NCBI RefSeq assembly: GCF_000426065.1
Contig: NZ_AUEQ01000012.1
Location: forward strand, 186,001 to 250,000
Reading direction: 5' to 3'
Length of the DNA: 64,000 bases
DNA from: Mycobacterium sp. URHD0025
GTDB taxonomy: Bacteria > Actinomycetota > Actinomycetes > Mycobacteriales > Mycobacteriaceae
Both the position numbers and the translations under genes were made by a program. Below the pieces are notes generated by a model. The model had not been told where the DNA came from. It saw only the letters and a list, made by a program, of their open reading frames with translations, and ran no database searches. Each line of letters opens with the position of its first letter. Position 1 is the first letter of the stretch. This document shows positions 51,740-60,168 of this stretch, piece after piece.

Positions 51740-52657
51740 ATGACTCGATTGGCATCCGCACTCACGATCCGTCCACAGTCCGGGTGGACCGGTGCCGAGA
51801 TCGGCGGAATCGATCTCACCGCACCGCTTCTCGACGAGCATGTGGCCGAAATCCGTGCCGCACTTCTCAAATGGAAGGTGGTCTTCTTCCGTGACCAGTT
51901 CATCGGTCACGATGACCACCTTCGAGTCGCCCGGGCCTTCGGCGCGCCGACGCCGGCCCATCCGTTGTTCGATTCCATTCCCGACCCCGACTATCCGACG
52001 ATCTATCCGATTTTCGCCGACCGGTTCAAGTCGCGGTATGGCAGTAGCCGGGGATACGACAAGGCGAATTGGCATGCCGACGTGACCGCGGCGGTGAATC
52101 CGCCTGCGGCATCGATACTTCGGGCCGAGGTGATACCGCCGTACGGCGGTGATACTCAATGGGCGAACACCGTTGCCGCCTATGCCGGATTGTCCGCTCC
52201 GTTGCAGCGGTTGGCCGACGGGCTCCGGGCGGTACACCGGTTCTCGCCACCGGACGGCGCGACGGCAACCGAGGACTATGAGCGCCGCGTTCGGCAGCGT
52301 CCTCTGCTGACCGAACATCCGGTGGTGCGGGTGCATCCAGAGACCGGAGAGCGGGCGCTCTACGTCAACCCCGGTTTCACCAGCCACATCGTCGACGTGT
52401 CACCGCATGAGAGTCGCCGGCTGCTCGGCCTGTTCTACGACGAGCTGGTGCGGCCGGAATACACCGTGCGGTTCAAGTGGGAGCCGGGCAGTATCGCCTT
52501 CTGGGACAACCGCTCGACCGTGCATCTCGCACCGTCGGATCTCACCGGCGAACACGACCGTCGGCTGTATCGCGTGACGCTGGTCGGGGATGTGCCGCGG
52601 GGTCCGGATGGCCGACCCTCGCTGGCTTTGGACGGCGAGCCGTTCGAGGCGGCCTGA
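51740..52657 (+). CDS. TauD/TfdA-type Fe(II)/2-oxoglutarate dioxygenase
   Basis: 305 residues. The 2-His-1-carboxylate facial triad is visible: His112 and Asp114 in NWHADVT and His262 in TVHLAPSD, with arginines near the end for 2-oxoglutarate binding. It releases sulfite or sulfate from sulfonates or alkyl sulfates. It resembles Rv3406 and the disrupted copy at the operon start. The intact copy could supply the activity. Its 3' end runs into a 27-bp tandem repeat that duplicates the C-terminal codons and stop. Confidence 0.85.
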   Translation: MTRLASALTIRPQSGWTGAEIGGIDLTAPLLDEHVAEIRAALLKWKVVFFRDQFIGHDDHLRVARAFGAPTPAHPLFDSIPDPDYPTIYPIFADRFKSRYGSSRGYDKANWHADVTAAVNPPAASILRAEVIPPYGGDTQWANTVAAYAGLSAPLQRLADGLRAVHRFSPPDGATATEDYERRVRQRPLLTEHPVVRVHPETGERALYVNPGFTSHIVDVSPHESRRLLGLFYDELVRPEYTVRFKWEPGSIAFWDNRSTVHLAPSDLTGEHDRRLYRVTLVGDVPRGPDGRPSLALDGEPFEAA

Positions 52658-52697
52658 GGCGGCGAGCCGTTCGAGGCAGCCTGAGGCGGCGAGCCGT
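52633..52697. repeat. 27-bp tandem repeat, about 2.4 copies
   Basis: Units starting at 52633, 52660 and 52687 begin CGGCGAGCCG. The first holds the last codons (GEPFEAA) and stop of the dioxygenase; later copies repeat both in frame with their own stop codons. It fills the gap to the convergent YaaA gene. Confidence 0.75.
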
Positions 52698-53443
52698 CAG
52701 GTCGGCACCACGACGGTGAGTTCGTTCCCGTCACGTTCCACGCGCATTCCCGCACGGCGGGCGACCCCGGCGACCGCGGCCGCATCGTCGGGCTCGCTGC
52801 GGGAGCCTGCGAGGGTACGGGCCAGGTGACCTTTGTGGGCCTTGTTGAAGTGGCTGACCACGGTGCGGTGCCCGTCGCTGTGTTCGGCCAGAACCTGCAC
52901 GCGAACCGCACCGGCGATCCGGCCCAAGCCTTCATACGAGCCGGAGCGAAGGTCGACGATCAACTCACGGGTGGAGAGGTCGGCGAGCACCGGCTCCAGC
53001 AGCGGACGCCAACGTTTGGCCAGGCCGGGCTGTGCGGGCAGCTTGGATGAGGCGGAGAGCCGGTACGCCGGCACCGGATCGTCGGCCCGAAGCAGACCGA
53101 ACAACGCCGATCCCACGGCCAACCGGGTGCGGGCTCGCGTGACGGCGGTGCCGCGTAGGGATCCGATGTCGAGGGCGTCGTACAGCACCCCGGTGTATCG
53201 CTCGATGGCCGGCATCGTGGGTGCCTGCCGGAGCGTGGCGTTGCGCTGGATCTCGGCATCCTGGCTTGCCGAGATGCCGAGGGCCTTGCGGCACGCCGGG
53301 GGGTCGGCAGCGAGGTCGACGAGTTCGTCGATGAGTGACTGGCGAAGCGGGGTGAGTTCGGGTGAGCTCAGAACGTCCAAACGCACCGGTGGGCCGTCCC
53401 CGCCGGTGCGTTTGGTCTCCGACGGTGGCAAGAGCACGATCAC
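52697..53443 (-). CDS. yaaA: YaaA-family peroxide stress protein
   Basis: 248 residues starting MIVLLPPSETKR, the family's typical beginning. The helical core with KLPAQPGLAKRWRP, LIVDLRSGSYEGL and VVSHFNKAHKGHLAR is present. YaaA lowers intracellular iron under peroxide stress and binds DNA in E. coli. The gene is monocistronic between convergent and divergent neighbours. Confidence 0.85.
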   Translation of the reverse strand: MIVLLPPSETKRTGGDGPPVRLDVLSSPELTPLRQSLIDELVDLAADPPACRKALGISASQDAEIQRNATLRQAPTMPAIERYTGVLYDALDIGSLRGTAVTRARTRLAVGSALFGLLRADDPVPAYRLSASSKLPAQPGLAKRWRPLLEPVLADLSTRELIVDLRSGSYEGLGRIAGAVRVQVLAEHSDGHRTVVSHFNKAHKGHLARTLAGSRSEPDDAAAVAGVARRAGMRVERDGNELTVVVPT

Positions 53444-53496
53444 ATCCAGACGTTATCCGAACGATCGTGGCCTCCTGACCACCGACAGGTGTGATG

Positions 53497-54183
53497 TCAG
53501 ATGGCGATCGGAGCCGGTTCGTCGGGAGCCGGCGGCGCCGGCGGGGGCGGAACGTCGAGCACGATGGGTGCCGGACCGTCCATCGGGGCCGGCGGCATCG
53601 CATCGGCCGGTGGTGGTGGCGCGAAGGGGGCCATCGGGGCCGGAGCGGCCATCGGATCGACCGGGGCGGGAGCGGCCATGGGATCGACCGGCGGCGGTGC
53701 GAACGGGTCGATCGGGGCCGGAGCAGCCATCTGCTCGATGGGAGCCGGGGGAGGTGGCGGTGCGTCGAAGGGCAGTGGCGCGTCCGCAGGCGCATCCTGC
53801 GGGGCCTCAGGTGCCACGGGCAGGTACATGTGGTGGTTGAACTGGCGCTGATAGGCACCGCCGCCACCGACCCTCACGCCGTGGCCGCCTTCACCCGAGG
53901 ACACGGGCGTGCCGTCCGGCAAGGTCACCGCGGTGTGGCCGCTGTTCCAGCCGATCACCAGGGCGCCCGGCTGCGTGCCGTACTTGAAGCCACGGGCCAG
54001 GAGTGCACGCTCCTGATTGCCCGTGTTGAAGCGGTCCCCGTAGACCGGTCGACCCGTGGCCATGTTGCTGACCCAGGAAGCCAGGCCGGAGCAGTCCGTG
54101 CCGGCCGGGGAGTCTCCACCGGTGATGTACGGCGTGCCCGAAACCTGCTGGACAAGCGCCATAAGCGTCGCGATAGCAAACAT
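53497..54183 (-). CDS. NlpC/P60-like secreted hydrolase with proline-rich tail
   Basis: 228 residues from the ATG at 54183. The compact NlpC/P60 domain spans about 1-115, with the catalytic Cys in GTDCSGLASW and His in NSGHTAVTL. The tail (about 125-228) is Pro/Ala-rich with tandem APAPVDPMAAPAP-like repeats. A frame from 54240 would add 19 residues, but that stretch overlaps an AT-rich promoter-like zone. It probably cleaves or remodels peptidoglycan; a normal signal peptide is not obvious. The C-terminal repeats encode an 18-base periodicity in DNA. Confidence 0.7.
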   Translation of the reverse strand: MFAIATLMALVQQVSGTPYITGGDSPAGTDCSGLASWVSNMATGRPVYGDRFNTGNQERALLARGFKYGTQPGALVIGWNSGHTAVTLPDGTPVSSGEGGHGVRVGGGGAYQRQFNHHMYLPVAPEAPQDAPADAPLPFDAPPPPPAPIEQMAAPAPIDPFAPPPVDPMAAPAPVDPMAAPAPMAPFAPPPPADAMPPAPMDGPAPIVLDVPPPPAPPAPDEPAPIAI

Positions 54184-54240
54184 GCGGCGGGACGCTAGCA
54201 GAGCGGATTTTGGGCGGGCAAAATATGTGACTCCCTTCAC

Positions 54241-54663
54241 AACGGGTGCGGTGTATGGACTGCTTCACGCATTTCGGCATTGAGTGCGATTGCCTGCGCG
54301 AGCAATTCGGTTGCCAGTGGCACCTGTTTGCCAGAGGGGTGACGCACGGTCTGGACTATCGCCAATAGTGCTGTGGCACTGGGCTTGTGCTGCACCATGT
54401 TGCGTCGGTGATCGGACTTGCGTAATGCAAGTCATTGGCGAAACGCGTTGAGGGAAAAGACCGTTCGACGGCTTGCATGTCAACGGTCCGGCTCGGAGAA
54501 GTCGTGCGCATAGGCGACCGGGCGGGCGGCGGCGTCCCGCGGAAGGGCAGTGCCGGGCGCGGTGGCGTCGGCAAAATCGGCACCTGCCCGATGGTGGCTG
54601 GCGGCACCCACCCGCCCAGCTGCGATTCGTGGGTCCGGCCCCTCTGGTCCGCCCGGGCCGTGT
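54241..54663. other. Non-coding gap between NlpC-like and ArsR-type genes
   Basis: I find no convincing gene in this stretch. It holds an inverted repeat ACTTGC-GTAAT-GCAAGT at 54416-54432, about 300 bases before the ArsR-type gene, of unknown role. Open frames here lack ribosome sites and family similarity. Confidence 0.4.
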
Positions 54664-54692
54664 TTGACAGGCAGCCGTTTGGCTGCATGATT
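54664..54692 (+). promoter_or_regulatory. Promoter with inverted repeat in the spacer
   Basis: Consensus -35 TTGACA (54664-54669) is followed by exactly 17 bases and a -10-like ATGATT (54687-54692). The spacer contains the inverted repeat GCAGCC-GTTT-GGCTGC (54671-54686). Placement fits a repressor operator occluding the promoter of the ArsR-type gene that starts 43 bases later. Confidence 0.6.
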
Positions 54693-54734
54693 GACGGAGG
54701 CGGGTGGCGCCCGCATGAGAGGGGGACGGTGAGG

Positions 54735-55508
54735 ATGGACGAAGTCTTCAAAGCGTTGGCCGATCCGAGCCGGCGGCTACTGCTGGACAGCCTCAACGAC
54801 CGGAACGGACAGACCCTGCGGGAGCTCTGCAGCTGCCTTTCGATGGCCCGCCAATCCGTGAGCAAGCATCTGGCAGTGCTGGAGACGGCCAACCTCGTCA
54901 CGACAGTTCGCCAGGGCCGGGAAAAGCTGCACTACGTCAACGCCGAACCCGTCGTTGCCATAGCGGACCGGTGGATCGACCGCTACGACGCCGCGAGGCT
55001 GCAGACGCTCGCAGAGCTCACGACGGTGCTGGAGAGTCCCGCCATGGCCGGCGAGTTCTCGTACACCACCTACATCCGCACCACCCCGGAACGGCTGTGG
55101 CAGGCGATCACCAATCCGGCGTTCTCCCGCGACTACCTGGGGCACGCCATCGAATCCGAATGGCAGAAGGGCTCGTCCTACGTCTGGCTCGAGGCCGGCC
55201 TACGCATCGAGGACCCCGAGCAGGTGATCGTCGAGTCCGATCCCTATCAGCGGCTGGCTTTCACATTCCACGCGGTCACTCCCGAACTGCGGCAGATCGC
55301 GCCCGATCTGAGCGAGGAGACCATTGCCCAGGCCCCGACCGAACCGCGGTCGCGGGTGTCGTTCGACATCGAACCGGTCGGGGATCAGGTGAAGCTCACC
55401 CTGACGCACGATGGTTTCGGCCCGGGCAGCCCCGTGCGAGAGATGATCTCGCACGGTTGGCCGCTCAAGTTGTCGAGTCTGAAGTCCGGACTGGAGCAGA
55501 TCGACTAG
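54735..55508 (+). CDS. ArsR-family regulator fused to an AHSA1/SRPBCC domain
   Basis: 257 residues from the ATG at 54735 (GTG at 54729 also possible). The winged helix of ArsR type spans 1-85 (FKALADPSRRLLLDSLNDRNGQTLRELC, MARQSVSKHLAVLETANLV). An activator-of-Hsp90-like START-fold domain (about 105-257) follows, with YIRTTPERLWQAITNPAF. The fold binds a hydrophobic ligand, so the protein is likely a ligand-sensing repressor. It ends four bases inside the mmpL gene end, in convergent orientation. Confidence 0.85.
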   Translation: MDEVFKALADPSRRLLLDSLNDRNGQTLRELCSCLSMARQSVSKHLAVLETANLVTTVRQGREKLHYVNAEPVVAIADRWIDRYDAARLQTLAELTTVLESPAMAGEFSYTTYIRTTPERLWQAITNPAFSRDYLGHAIESEWQKGSSYVWLEAGLRIEDPEQVIVESDPYQRLAFTFHAVTPELRQIAPDLSEETIAQAPTEPRSRVSFDIEPVGDQVKLTLTHDGFGPGSPVREMISHGWPLKLSSLKSGLEQID

Positions 55509-58402
55509 ACCAGTGAGTCCTGCGGGTCGCGTTGGACCGGGGCCGGCCATGGCGCAGGCAGCGGACGCTGACGGACCCGTTGCGGCCACCAGAACCACTT
55601 GCCCATCAGGGCCGCGATCGACGGCGTCATGAAGGACCGGATCACCAGGGTGTCGAACAGCAGGCCCAGGCCGATCGTGGTGCCGACCTGACCGATCACC
55701 GCCAATTCGCTGATCGCCATCGACATCATGGTGAACGCGAACACCAGGCCCGCCGAGGTGACCACCGACCCGGTGCCACCCATGGCACGGATGATGCCGG
55801 TGTTGAGCCCGGCGTGGATCTCCTCTTTGAACCGTGAGACCAACAGCAGGTTGTAGTCGGCACCCACGGCCAACAGCACGATGACCGCCATCGCGATCAC
55901 CATCCAGTGCAGCTCCAACCCGATCAGGTGCTGCCAGATCAGCACCGACAGGCCGAAGGATGCGCCGAGGGACAGCACCACCGTGCCCACGATCACCGCC
56001 GCGGCCACCACGCTGCGCGTCAGGATCAGCATGATGATGAAGATCAGGCACAACGCCGCGATACCGGCGATCAGCAGGTCGTAGTTCGCGCCTTCCTGCA
56101 TGTCCTTGAAGGTCGATGCGGTACCGCCGAGGTAGATCTTGGATCCCTCCAGCGGCGTGCCCTTGATGGCTTCCTTGGCGGCGTTCTGGATGGCGGCGAT
56201 GTGAGAGATTCCCTCGGGGCTCATCGGGTCGCCCTCGTGGCTGATGATGAACCGCACCGCATGTCCGTCGGGGGACAGGAACATCTTCATGCCGCGCTTG
56301 AAATCCGGATTGTTGAAGGTCTCCGGCGGCAGATAGAACGAGTCGTCGTTCTTGGAAGCGTCGAACGCCTGGCCCATGGCCGTCTGGTTCTCCATCATCG
56401 CTTCCATCTGATCCTGCAGGCCGCCCATCGTGGCCTGCATGGTCAGCATCATGGTCTTCATGTTCTTCATCGTCGCGATCATCGGCGGCATGATCGTGAG
56501 CATCTGCGGCATCAGCTCATCGAGACGATCCATGTCCGGCATCATCTTCTGGATGTCATCGGTCATGGTGTCGATGCCGTCGAGCGTGTCGAAGATCGAC
56601 CGGATCGACCAGCACATCGGGATGTCGAAGCAGTGCGGTTCCCAGTACAGGTAGTTGCGGATCGGCCGCAAGAAATCGTCGAAATCGGCTATGTGATCCC
56701 GCATTTCGGCAACATCGTCGACCATGGTGTGCATCTTGGACACCATGCTGTGGGTCGTGTCCGACATCTGCTTGACCAGCACGAGCATCTGCTGCATGGT
56801 GTCGACGGTCGTCTGCATCTCGTCGGCCATCTTCAACATGTCCTTCATGCGGTCCTGCATGTATTTCATGTTCATCATCTGCGTGGTGCCCTGCATGCTG
56901 ATCTGGAACGGGATCGAGGTGTGTTCGATCGGGGTTCCCTGCGGGCGCGTGATGGCCTGGACGCGAGAAATGCCGGGCACCTGGAAGATTCGCTTGGCGA
57001 TCCGGTCGATCACCAGGAAGTCCGCCGAGTTGCGCAGATCGTGGTCGCTCTCAATGAGCAGCAACTCGGGGTTCATCCGGGCCTGTGAGAAATGCCGGTC
57101 GGATGCGGCGTATCCGGTGTTGGCCGGCAGATCGGCAGGCAGATACTTACGGTCGTTGTAGTTGGTCATGTAGCCCGGCAGGGTCAACAGTCCGACCAGA
57201 GACAGTGCGATGGTGGCGATCAGGATCGGTCCGGGCCAACGCACCACGGCCGCACCGACCTTGCGCCAGCCGCGAGTCCTCATGGCCCGCTTGGGTTCCA
57301 GGGTCTTACCGAACTTGCTGGCCACGGTGATGATGGATGAACCGAGGGTGAGCGCGGCAACGACCACCGTGACCATGCCGATGGCCAGCGGGATGCCCAG
57401 TGACTGGAAGTAGGGCAGGCGGGTGAAGTGCAGGCACAACGTGGCGCCGGCGATGGTCAGACCCGAGCCCAGCACCACGTGCGCGGTGCCGTGGAACATC
57501 GTGTAGTAGGACTGTTCGCGGTCTTCGCCGACACTGCGGGCCTCTTGATATCGGCCTATCAGGAAGATCGCGTAATCGGTGGCCGCCGCGATCGCCAGTG
57601 TCACCAGCAGGTTGGTGGCGAATGTCGAGAGCCCGATGATGTTGTAGTAGCCCAGGAATGCGATCACGCCGCGGGCGGCCGACAGCGACAGCACCACCAT
57701 GACCAGGGTGAGGATCACCGTCACGATGGACCGGTAGACCAGCAGCAGCATGATGATGATGACCGTGAAGGTCAGCGCCTCGATGATCTGAACACTGCGG
57801 TCACCGGCGATGTGCTGGTCGGCGGCCAACGCGGCCGGTCCGGTCACATAGGCCTTGACACCCGGCGGCGGTGTGACGCTGTCGACGATCTGCTGGACGG
57901 CCTCGACTGATTCGTTGGCCAGCGCCTCGCCCTGGTTGCCGGCGGTGTAGACCTGCACATAGGAAGCCTTGCCGTCGGAGCTCTGCGCACCTGACGCGGT
58001 CAGCGGATCGCCCCAGAAATCCTGAACGTGCTCGACGTGCTTCTTGTCGGCCTCGAGCTTGGCCACCACTTGGTCGTAGTAATCGTGCGCCTTGATGTCC
58101 AGCGCCTCGTCGCCTTCGAGGACGACCATGACCGAGCTGTTGGACTTGAACTCCTGGAACACCTCGCCGACGCGCTTCATCGCGATCATCGACGGCGCCT
58201 CGTCCGGGCTCATCGAGACCGAGCGCATCTTGCCCACCTCTTCGAGCTGGGGCACGACGGTGTTCAGGACAGCGATGACGGCGATCCAGCCGATGATGAT
58301 CGGCACTGCCAGGCGCCGGATCCACTTGGCGATGCCGCTGTGCTTGGCAGGCCCTGGCCCAGTGACCGGAAAGGCGTCGGTCGGGGCGTCGTGGGTGCTC
58401 AT
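55505..58402 (-). CDS. MmpL-family RND lipid/siderophore transporter
   Basis: 965 residues, about 12 helices in the RND pattern with two periplasmic loops. The proton-relay Asp-Tyr pairs are in AAATDYAIFLIGR and AVGADYNLLLVSRF. The second loop (about 480-690) is a long Met-rich coiled-coil region typical of MmpL4/MmpL5. Such proteins export siderophores, glycopeptidolipids or drugs with a MmpS partner. The MmpS gene overlaps its start by four bases. The exact paralogue cannot be named. Confidence 0.85.
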   Translation of the reverse strand: MSTHDAPTDAFPVTGPGPAKHSGIAKWIRRLAVPIIIGWIAVIAVLNTVVPQLEEVGKMRSVSMSPDEAPSMIAMKRVGEVFQEFKSNSSVMVVLEGDEALDIKAHDYYDQVVAKLEADKKHVEHVQDFWGDPLTASGAQSSDGKASYVQVYTAGNQGEALANESVEAVQQIVDSVTPPPGVKAYVTGPAALAADQHIAGDRSVQIIEALTFTVIIIMLLLVYRSIVTVILTLVMVVLSLSAARGVIAFLGYYNIIGLSTFATNLLVTLAIAAATDYAIFLIGRYQEARSVGEDREQSYYTMFHGTAHVVLGSGLTIAGATLCLHFTRLPYFQSLGIPLAIGMVTVVVAALTLGSSIITVASKFGKTLEPKRAMRTRGWRKVGAAVVRWPGPILIATIALSLVGLLTLPGYMTNYNDRKYLPADLPANTGYAASDRHFSQARMNPELLLIESDHDLRNSADFLVIDRIAKRIFQVPGISRVQAITRPQGTPIEHTSIPFQISMQGTTQMMNMKYMQDRMKDMLKMADEMQTTVDTMQQMLVLVKQMSDTTHSMVSKMHTMVDDVAEMRDHIADFDDFLRPIRNYLYWEPHCFDIPMCWSIRSIFDTLDGIDTMTDDIQKMMPDMDRLDELMPQMLTIMPPMIATMKNMKTMMLTMQATMGGLQDQMEAMMENQTAMGQAFDASKNDDSFYLPPETFNNPDFKRGMKMFLSPDGHAVRFIISHEGDPMSPEGISHIAAIQNAAKEAIKGTPLEGSKIYLGGTASTFKDMQEGANYDLLIAGIAALCLIFIIMLILTRSVVAAAVIVGTVVLSLGASFGLSVLIWQHLIGLELHWMVIAMAVIVLLAVGADYNLLLVSRFKEEIHAGLNTGIIRAMGGTGSVVTSAGLVFAFTMMSMAISELAVIGQVGTTIGLGLLFDTLVIRSFMTPSIAALMGKWFWWPQRVRQRPLPAPWPAPVQRDPQDSLV

Positions 58403-58872
58403 GCAGATTTCACCAAGCAGAAGGTCTGGGCGTTGACGCCGTTGGAGGTTCTCTCGTCCTTGAGTTCGTCATCGACGGTGATGCGGCAGCTGATCGTGTC
58501 GCCGTTGCCCTGGGCCACGATGTTGGGGAAGACCGACGGCGCGGTGGACTCCAAGCGCAGTGTCCACGGCAGGCTGACCCCGTCGATGCGCTGCGGCTGC
58601 GCGTCGAGGTCGAGGTAGTTCACGTCCGCGGTGGCGCCGGGCTCACCGTAGATCTCGTAGACCACGACCTTGGGGTCGAAGGGCTTGGTGTCATCGACCT
58701 TGGCGCTGGCGAAACCGGAGCCGTCGCCTGCGCCGAAGAACGTGCGCACCCGCATCACCGTGAATCCGCCGACCACCACCACCGCGATGATGATCAACGG
58801 AATCCAGAACTTCTTGGCCAGGCCCGAAATCGAAAACTGTTTCCGGCGAGAGCTTTTCGTCGCATTGGTCAT
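58399..58872 (-). CDS. MmpS-family accessory membrane protein
   Basis: 157 residues from the ATG at 58872. One helix (about 23-42, FWIPLIIIAVVVVGGF) anchors a periplasmic beta-sandwich (VVVYEIYGEPGATADVNYLDLD, VVAQG-like IVAQGNGDTISCRITVDDE, TFCLVKSA with a Cys pair). MmpS partners assist MmpL4/5 in export. Its stop lies four bases inside the mmpL gene. A 16-bp palindrome 147 bases upstream is a likely control site. Confidence 0.85.
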   Translation of the reverse strand: MTNATKSSRRKQFSISGLAKKFWIPLIIIAVVVVGGFTVMRVRTFFGAGDGSGFASAKVDDTKPFDPKVVVYEIYGEPGATADVNYLDLDAQPQRIDGVSLPWTLRLESTAPSVFPNIVAQGNGDTISCRITVDDELKDERTSNGVNAQTFCLVKSA

Positions 58873-59228
58873 CGTGAAAGGGCACCGGTCCGTCGGTAGT
58901 GGGCAATGTGGGCAATCAGTGGGCGGTTCGAGGTCGACATACCGACGGAACGGCAGTCGATGGGGCAGCACCTGTGCACCATGTTCACCTCGATCACCCC
59001 TTGTTGTCTAGCCGAATGGCTAACTGAAGTTAGCGAGATATTAGCCTATTTAAATGAGTGGCAAAACGGTGACACAGCTGTGACGCCACAGGCCTGCCGC
59101 AGCCGGCCACTGGCGGCGTTCAACGTCGTCACAGGGCGCGTACGCCGAGGTCAGGCAGCCTTATTCGGCGCACGCTGGATAAGGCTCAAGCCAAGCGAAG
59201 CTGCCGACTGTGATGGAGCTAACGGAAT
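58873..59228. other. Promoter region of mmpS-mmpL
   Basis: No gene is evident. It contains the GCTAACT-GA-AGTTAGC palindrome (59019-59034) and AT-rich elements. On the minus strand a TAATAT -10-like element (59039-59044) lies just upstream of the palindrome, so a bound repressor would block transcription. Confidence 0.45.
59019..59034. promoter_or_regulatory. Palindrome GCTAACT-GA-AGTTAGC upstream of mmpS
   Basis: Perfect 7-bp arms and a 2-base centre, in the mmpS promoter region and next to a TAATAT element. The repressor is not identifiable; TetR, MarR or the ArsR-type protein at the far end are candidates. Confidence 0.55.
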
Positions 59229-59269
59229 GGGCTGGGCCTGGCTGCCGTGTCGGCCGCCAGGCCCAGCCC
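59229..59269 (-). terminator. 14-bp stem terminator-like hairpin
   Basis: Perfect 14-bp arms (59229-59242 and 59256-59269), GC-rich, with a 13-base loop, 15 bases after the end of the minus-strand DUF5078-like gene. Probably separates it from mmpS-mmpL. Confidence 0.6.
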
Positions 59270-59284
59270 TGGGAAATCCTCGGA

Positions 59285-59749
59285 CTAGTGCCAGTCCCAC
59301 ACAGACATGTCGTTGGGCGGGTAGTTCTGGCAGACGTCGGTGGTGTTGGCCGCGACGCCCTTGTTGTTGAAGAACAGCTTGGCCCAGTTCGGCCAGCGCC
59401 ACGACATGTTCTCGAAGAACGCGTTGGTGGCTGTGTTCTCGGAGTACTGGCGGCGGCCGGCGTAATCCATCGAGAAGAACCAGTGGATGCGGTCCTGGGC
59501 ACCCTGCTGATCCGCGACGGGCTTGTTGTTGTAGTCGATCATGTAGCGCTCGTAGTACACCGGCTCGACGTCGCGGGCCGCGGCCATGATCTGTTCGGCG
59601 GTGCACGGTGTGCGCAGGATCCGGTTGGGGATCGGGTAGTCGTCGGTGGCGTCGGCTCCGGCGATGCCGGCCCCCGCCAGGCTCGCGGCGACCGCGCAGG
59701 TGGCCACACCGGTTCGGATCAGGTTATTGACACTCTTGCGGTTCAACAT
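59285..59749 (-). CDS. Secreted DUF5078-like protein
   Basis: 154 residues. Signal peptide to about residue 32 (SLAGAGIAGADA). The mature part is mostly helical and Trp/Tyr-rich (CTAEQIMAAARDVEPVYYERYMIDYNNK, DRIHWFFSMDYAGRR, MSWRWPNWAKLFFNNKG), with two cysteines that could pair. This matches the mycobacterial DUF5078 family of unknown role. A DUF732-type secreted protein gene lies upstream, 39 bases away. Confidence 0.7.
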   Translation of the reverse strand: MLNRKSVNNLIRTGVATCAVAASLAGAGIAGADATDDYPIPNRILRTPCTAEQIMAAARDVEPVYYERYMIDYNNKPVADQQGAQDRIHWFFSMDYAGRRQYSENTATNAFFENMSWRWPNWAKLFFNNKGVAANTTDVCQNYPPNDMSVWDWH

Positions 59750-59788
59750 CTCGCTCCAAGACTCGTCAGATCTGCGTCGGGAATCAGA

Positions 59789-60121
59789 CTACGGCCGCGT
59801 AGCGGCCTGTTCGTAGATAAAGCGCTGATCGGGGCAGTAGTAATTGATCGCGGTACCAAGGAACTGCCACGCCTGAGCATCGGTGCTGTCCTTGGCCAGT
59901 TGCTTCTTCACGAAACCGACCGAGTCCTGCGCATTGTGGTCGACGCCGTTGTGCAGTCGCTTGCACATGATCTTGGCGATCCAGGCGTTGTAGTCACGTT
60001 GCCCATAGATACCGAATGTGTGCAGCTCATTCGCGAAATCAGTGTCGGGATCGGCATGTGCGGGAGCGGCGAAGGCGATAGCCGCCGCGGCACCGATTGC
60101 TGCCAGGCCTGCAAGCTTCAT
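59789..60121 (-). CDS. DUF732-family secreted protein
   Basis: 110 residues from the ATG at 60121. Signal peptide to about residue 24 (AFAAPAHADPD). The mature domain has the DUF732 pattern, DTDFANELHTFGIYG and a helix-loop with Cys residues (IMCKRLHNGV, NYYCPDQ) forming a probable disulfide. Family members are small secreted mycobacterial proteins without known role. It precedes the DUF5078-like gene on the same strand. Confidence 0.75.
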   Translation of the reverse strand: MKLAGLAAIGAAAAIAFAAPAHADPDTDFANELHTFGIYGQRDYNAWIAKIMCKRLHNGVDHNAQDSVGFVKKQLAKDSTDAQAWQFLGTAINYYCPDQRFIYEQAATRP

Positions 60122-60168
60122 GCGGTGAATCTTAGCCCATCTAAGCCTGTTCCGGGCGGGTGCTTTGC

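Noticed and set aside
54265..54483. A 72-codon minus-strand frame in the gap before the ArsR-type gene
   Set aside because: No ribosome site, unlike mycobacterial codon patterns and no domain; treated as non-coding.
59019..59044. IdeR iron box in front of mmpS
   Set aside because: The half-sites run CTAA...TTAG, the reverse of the IdeR pattern TTAGG...CCTAA.
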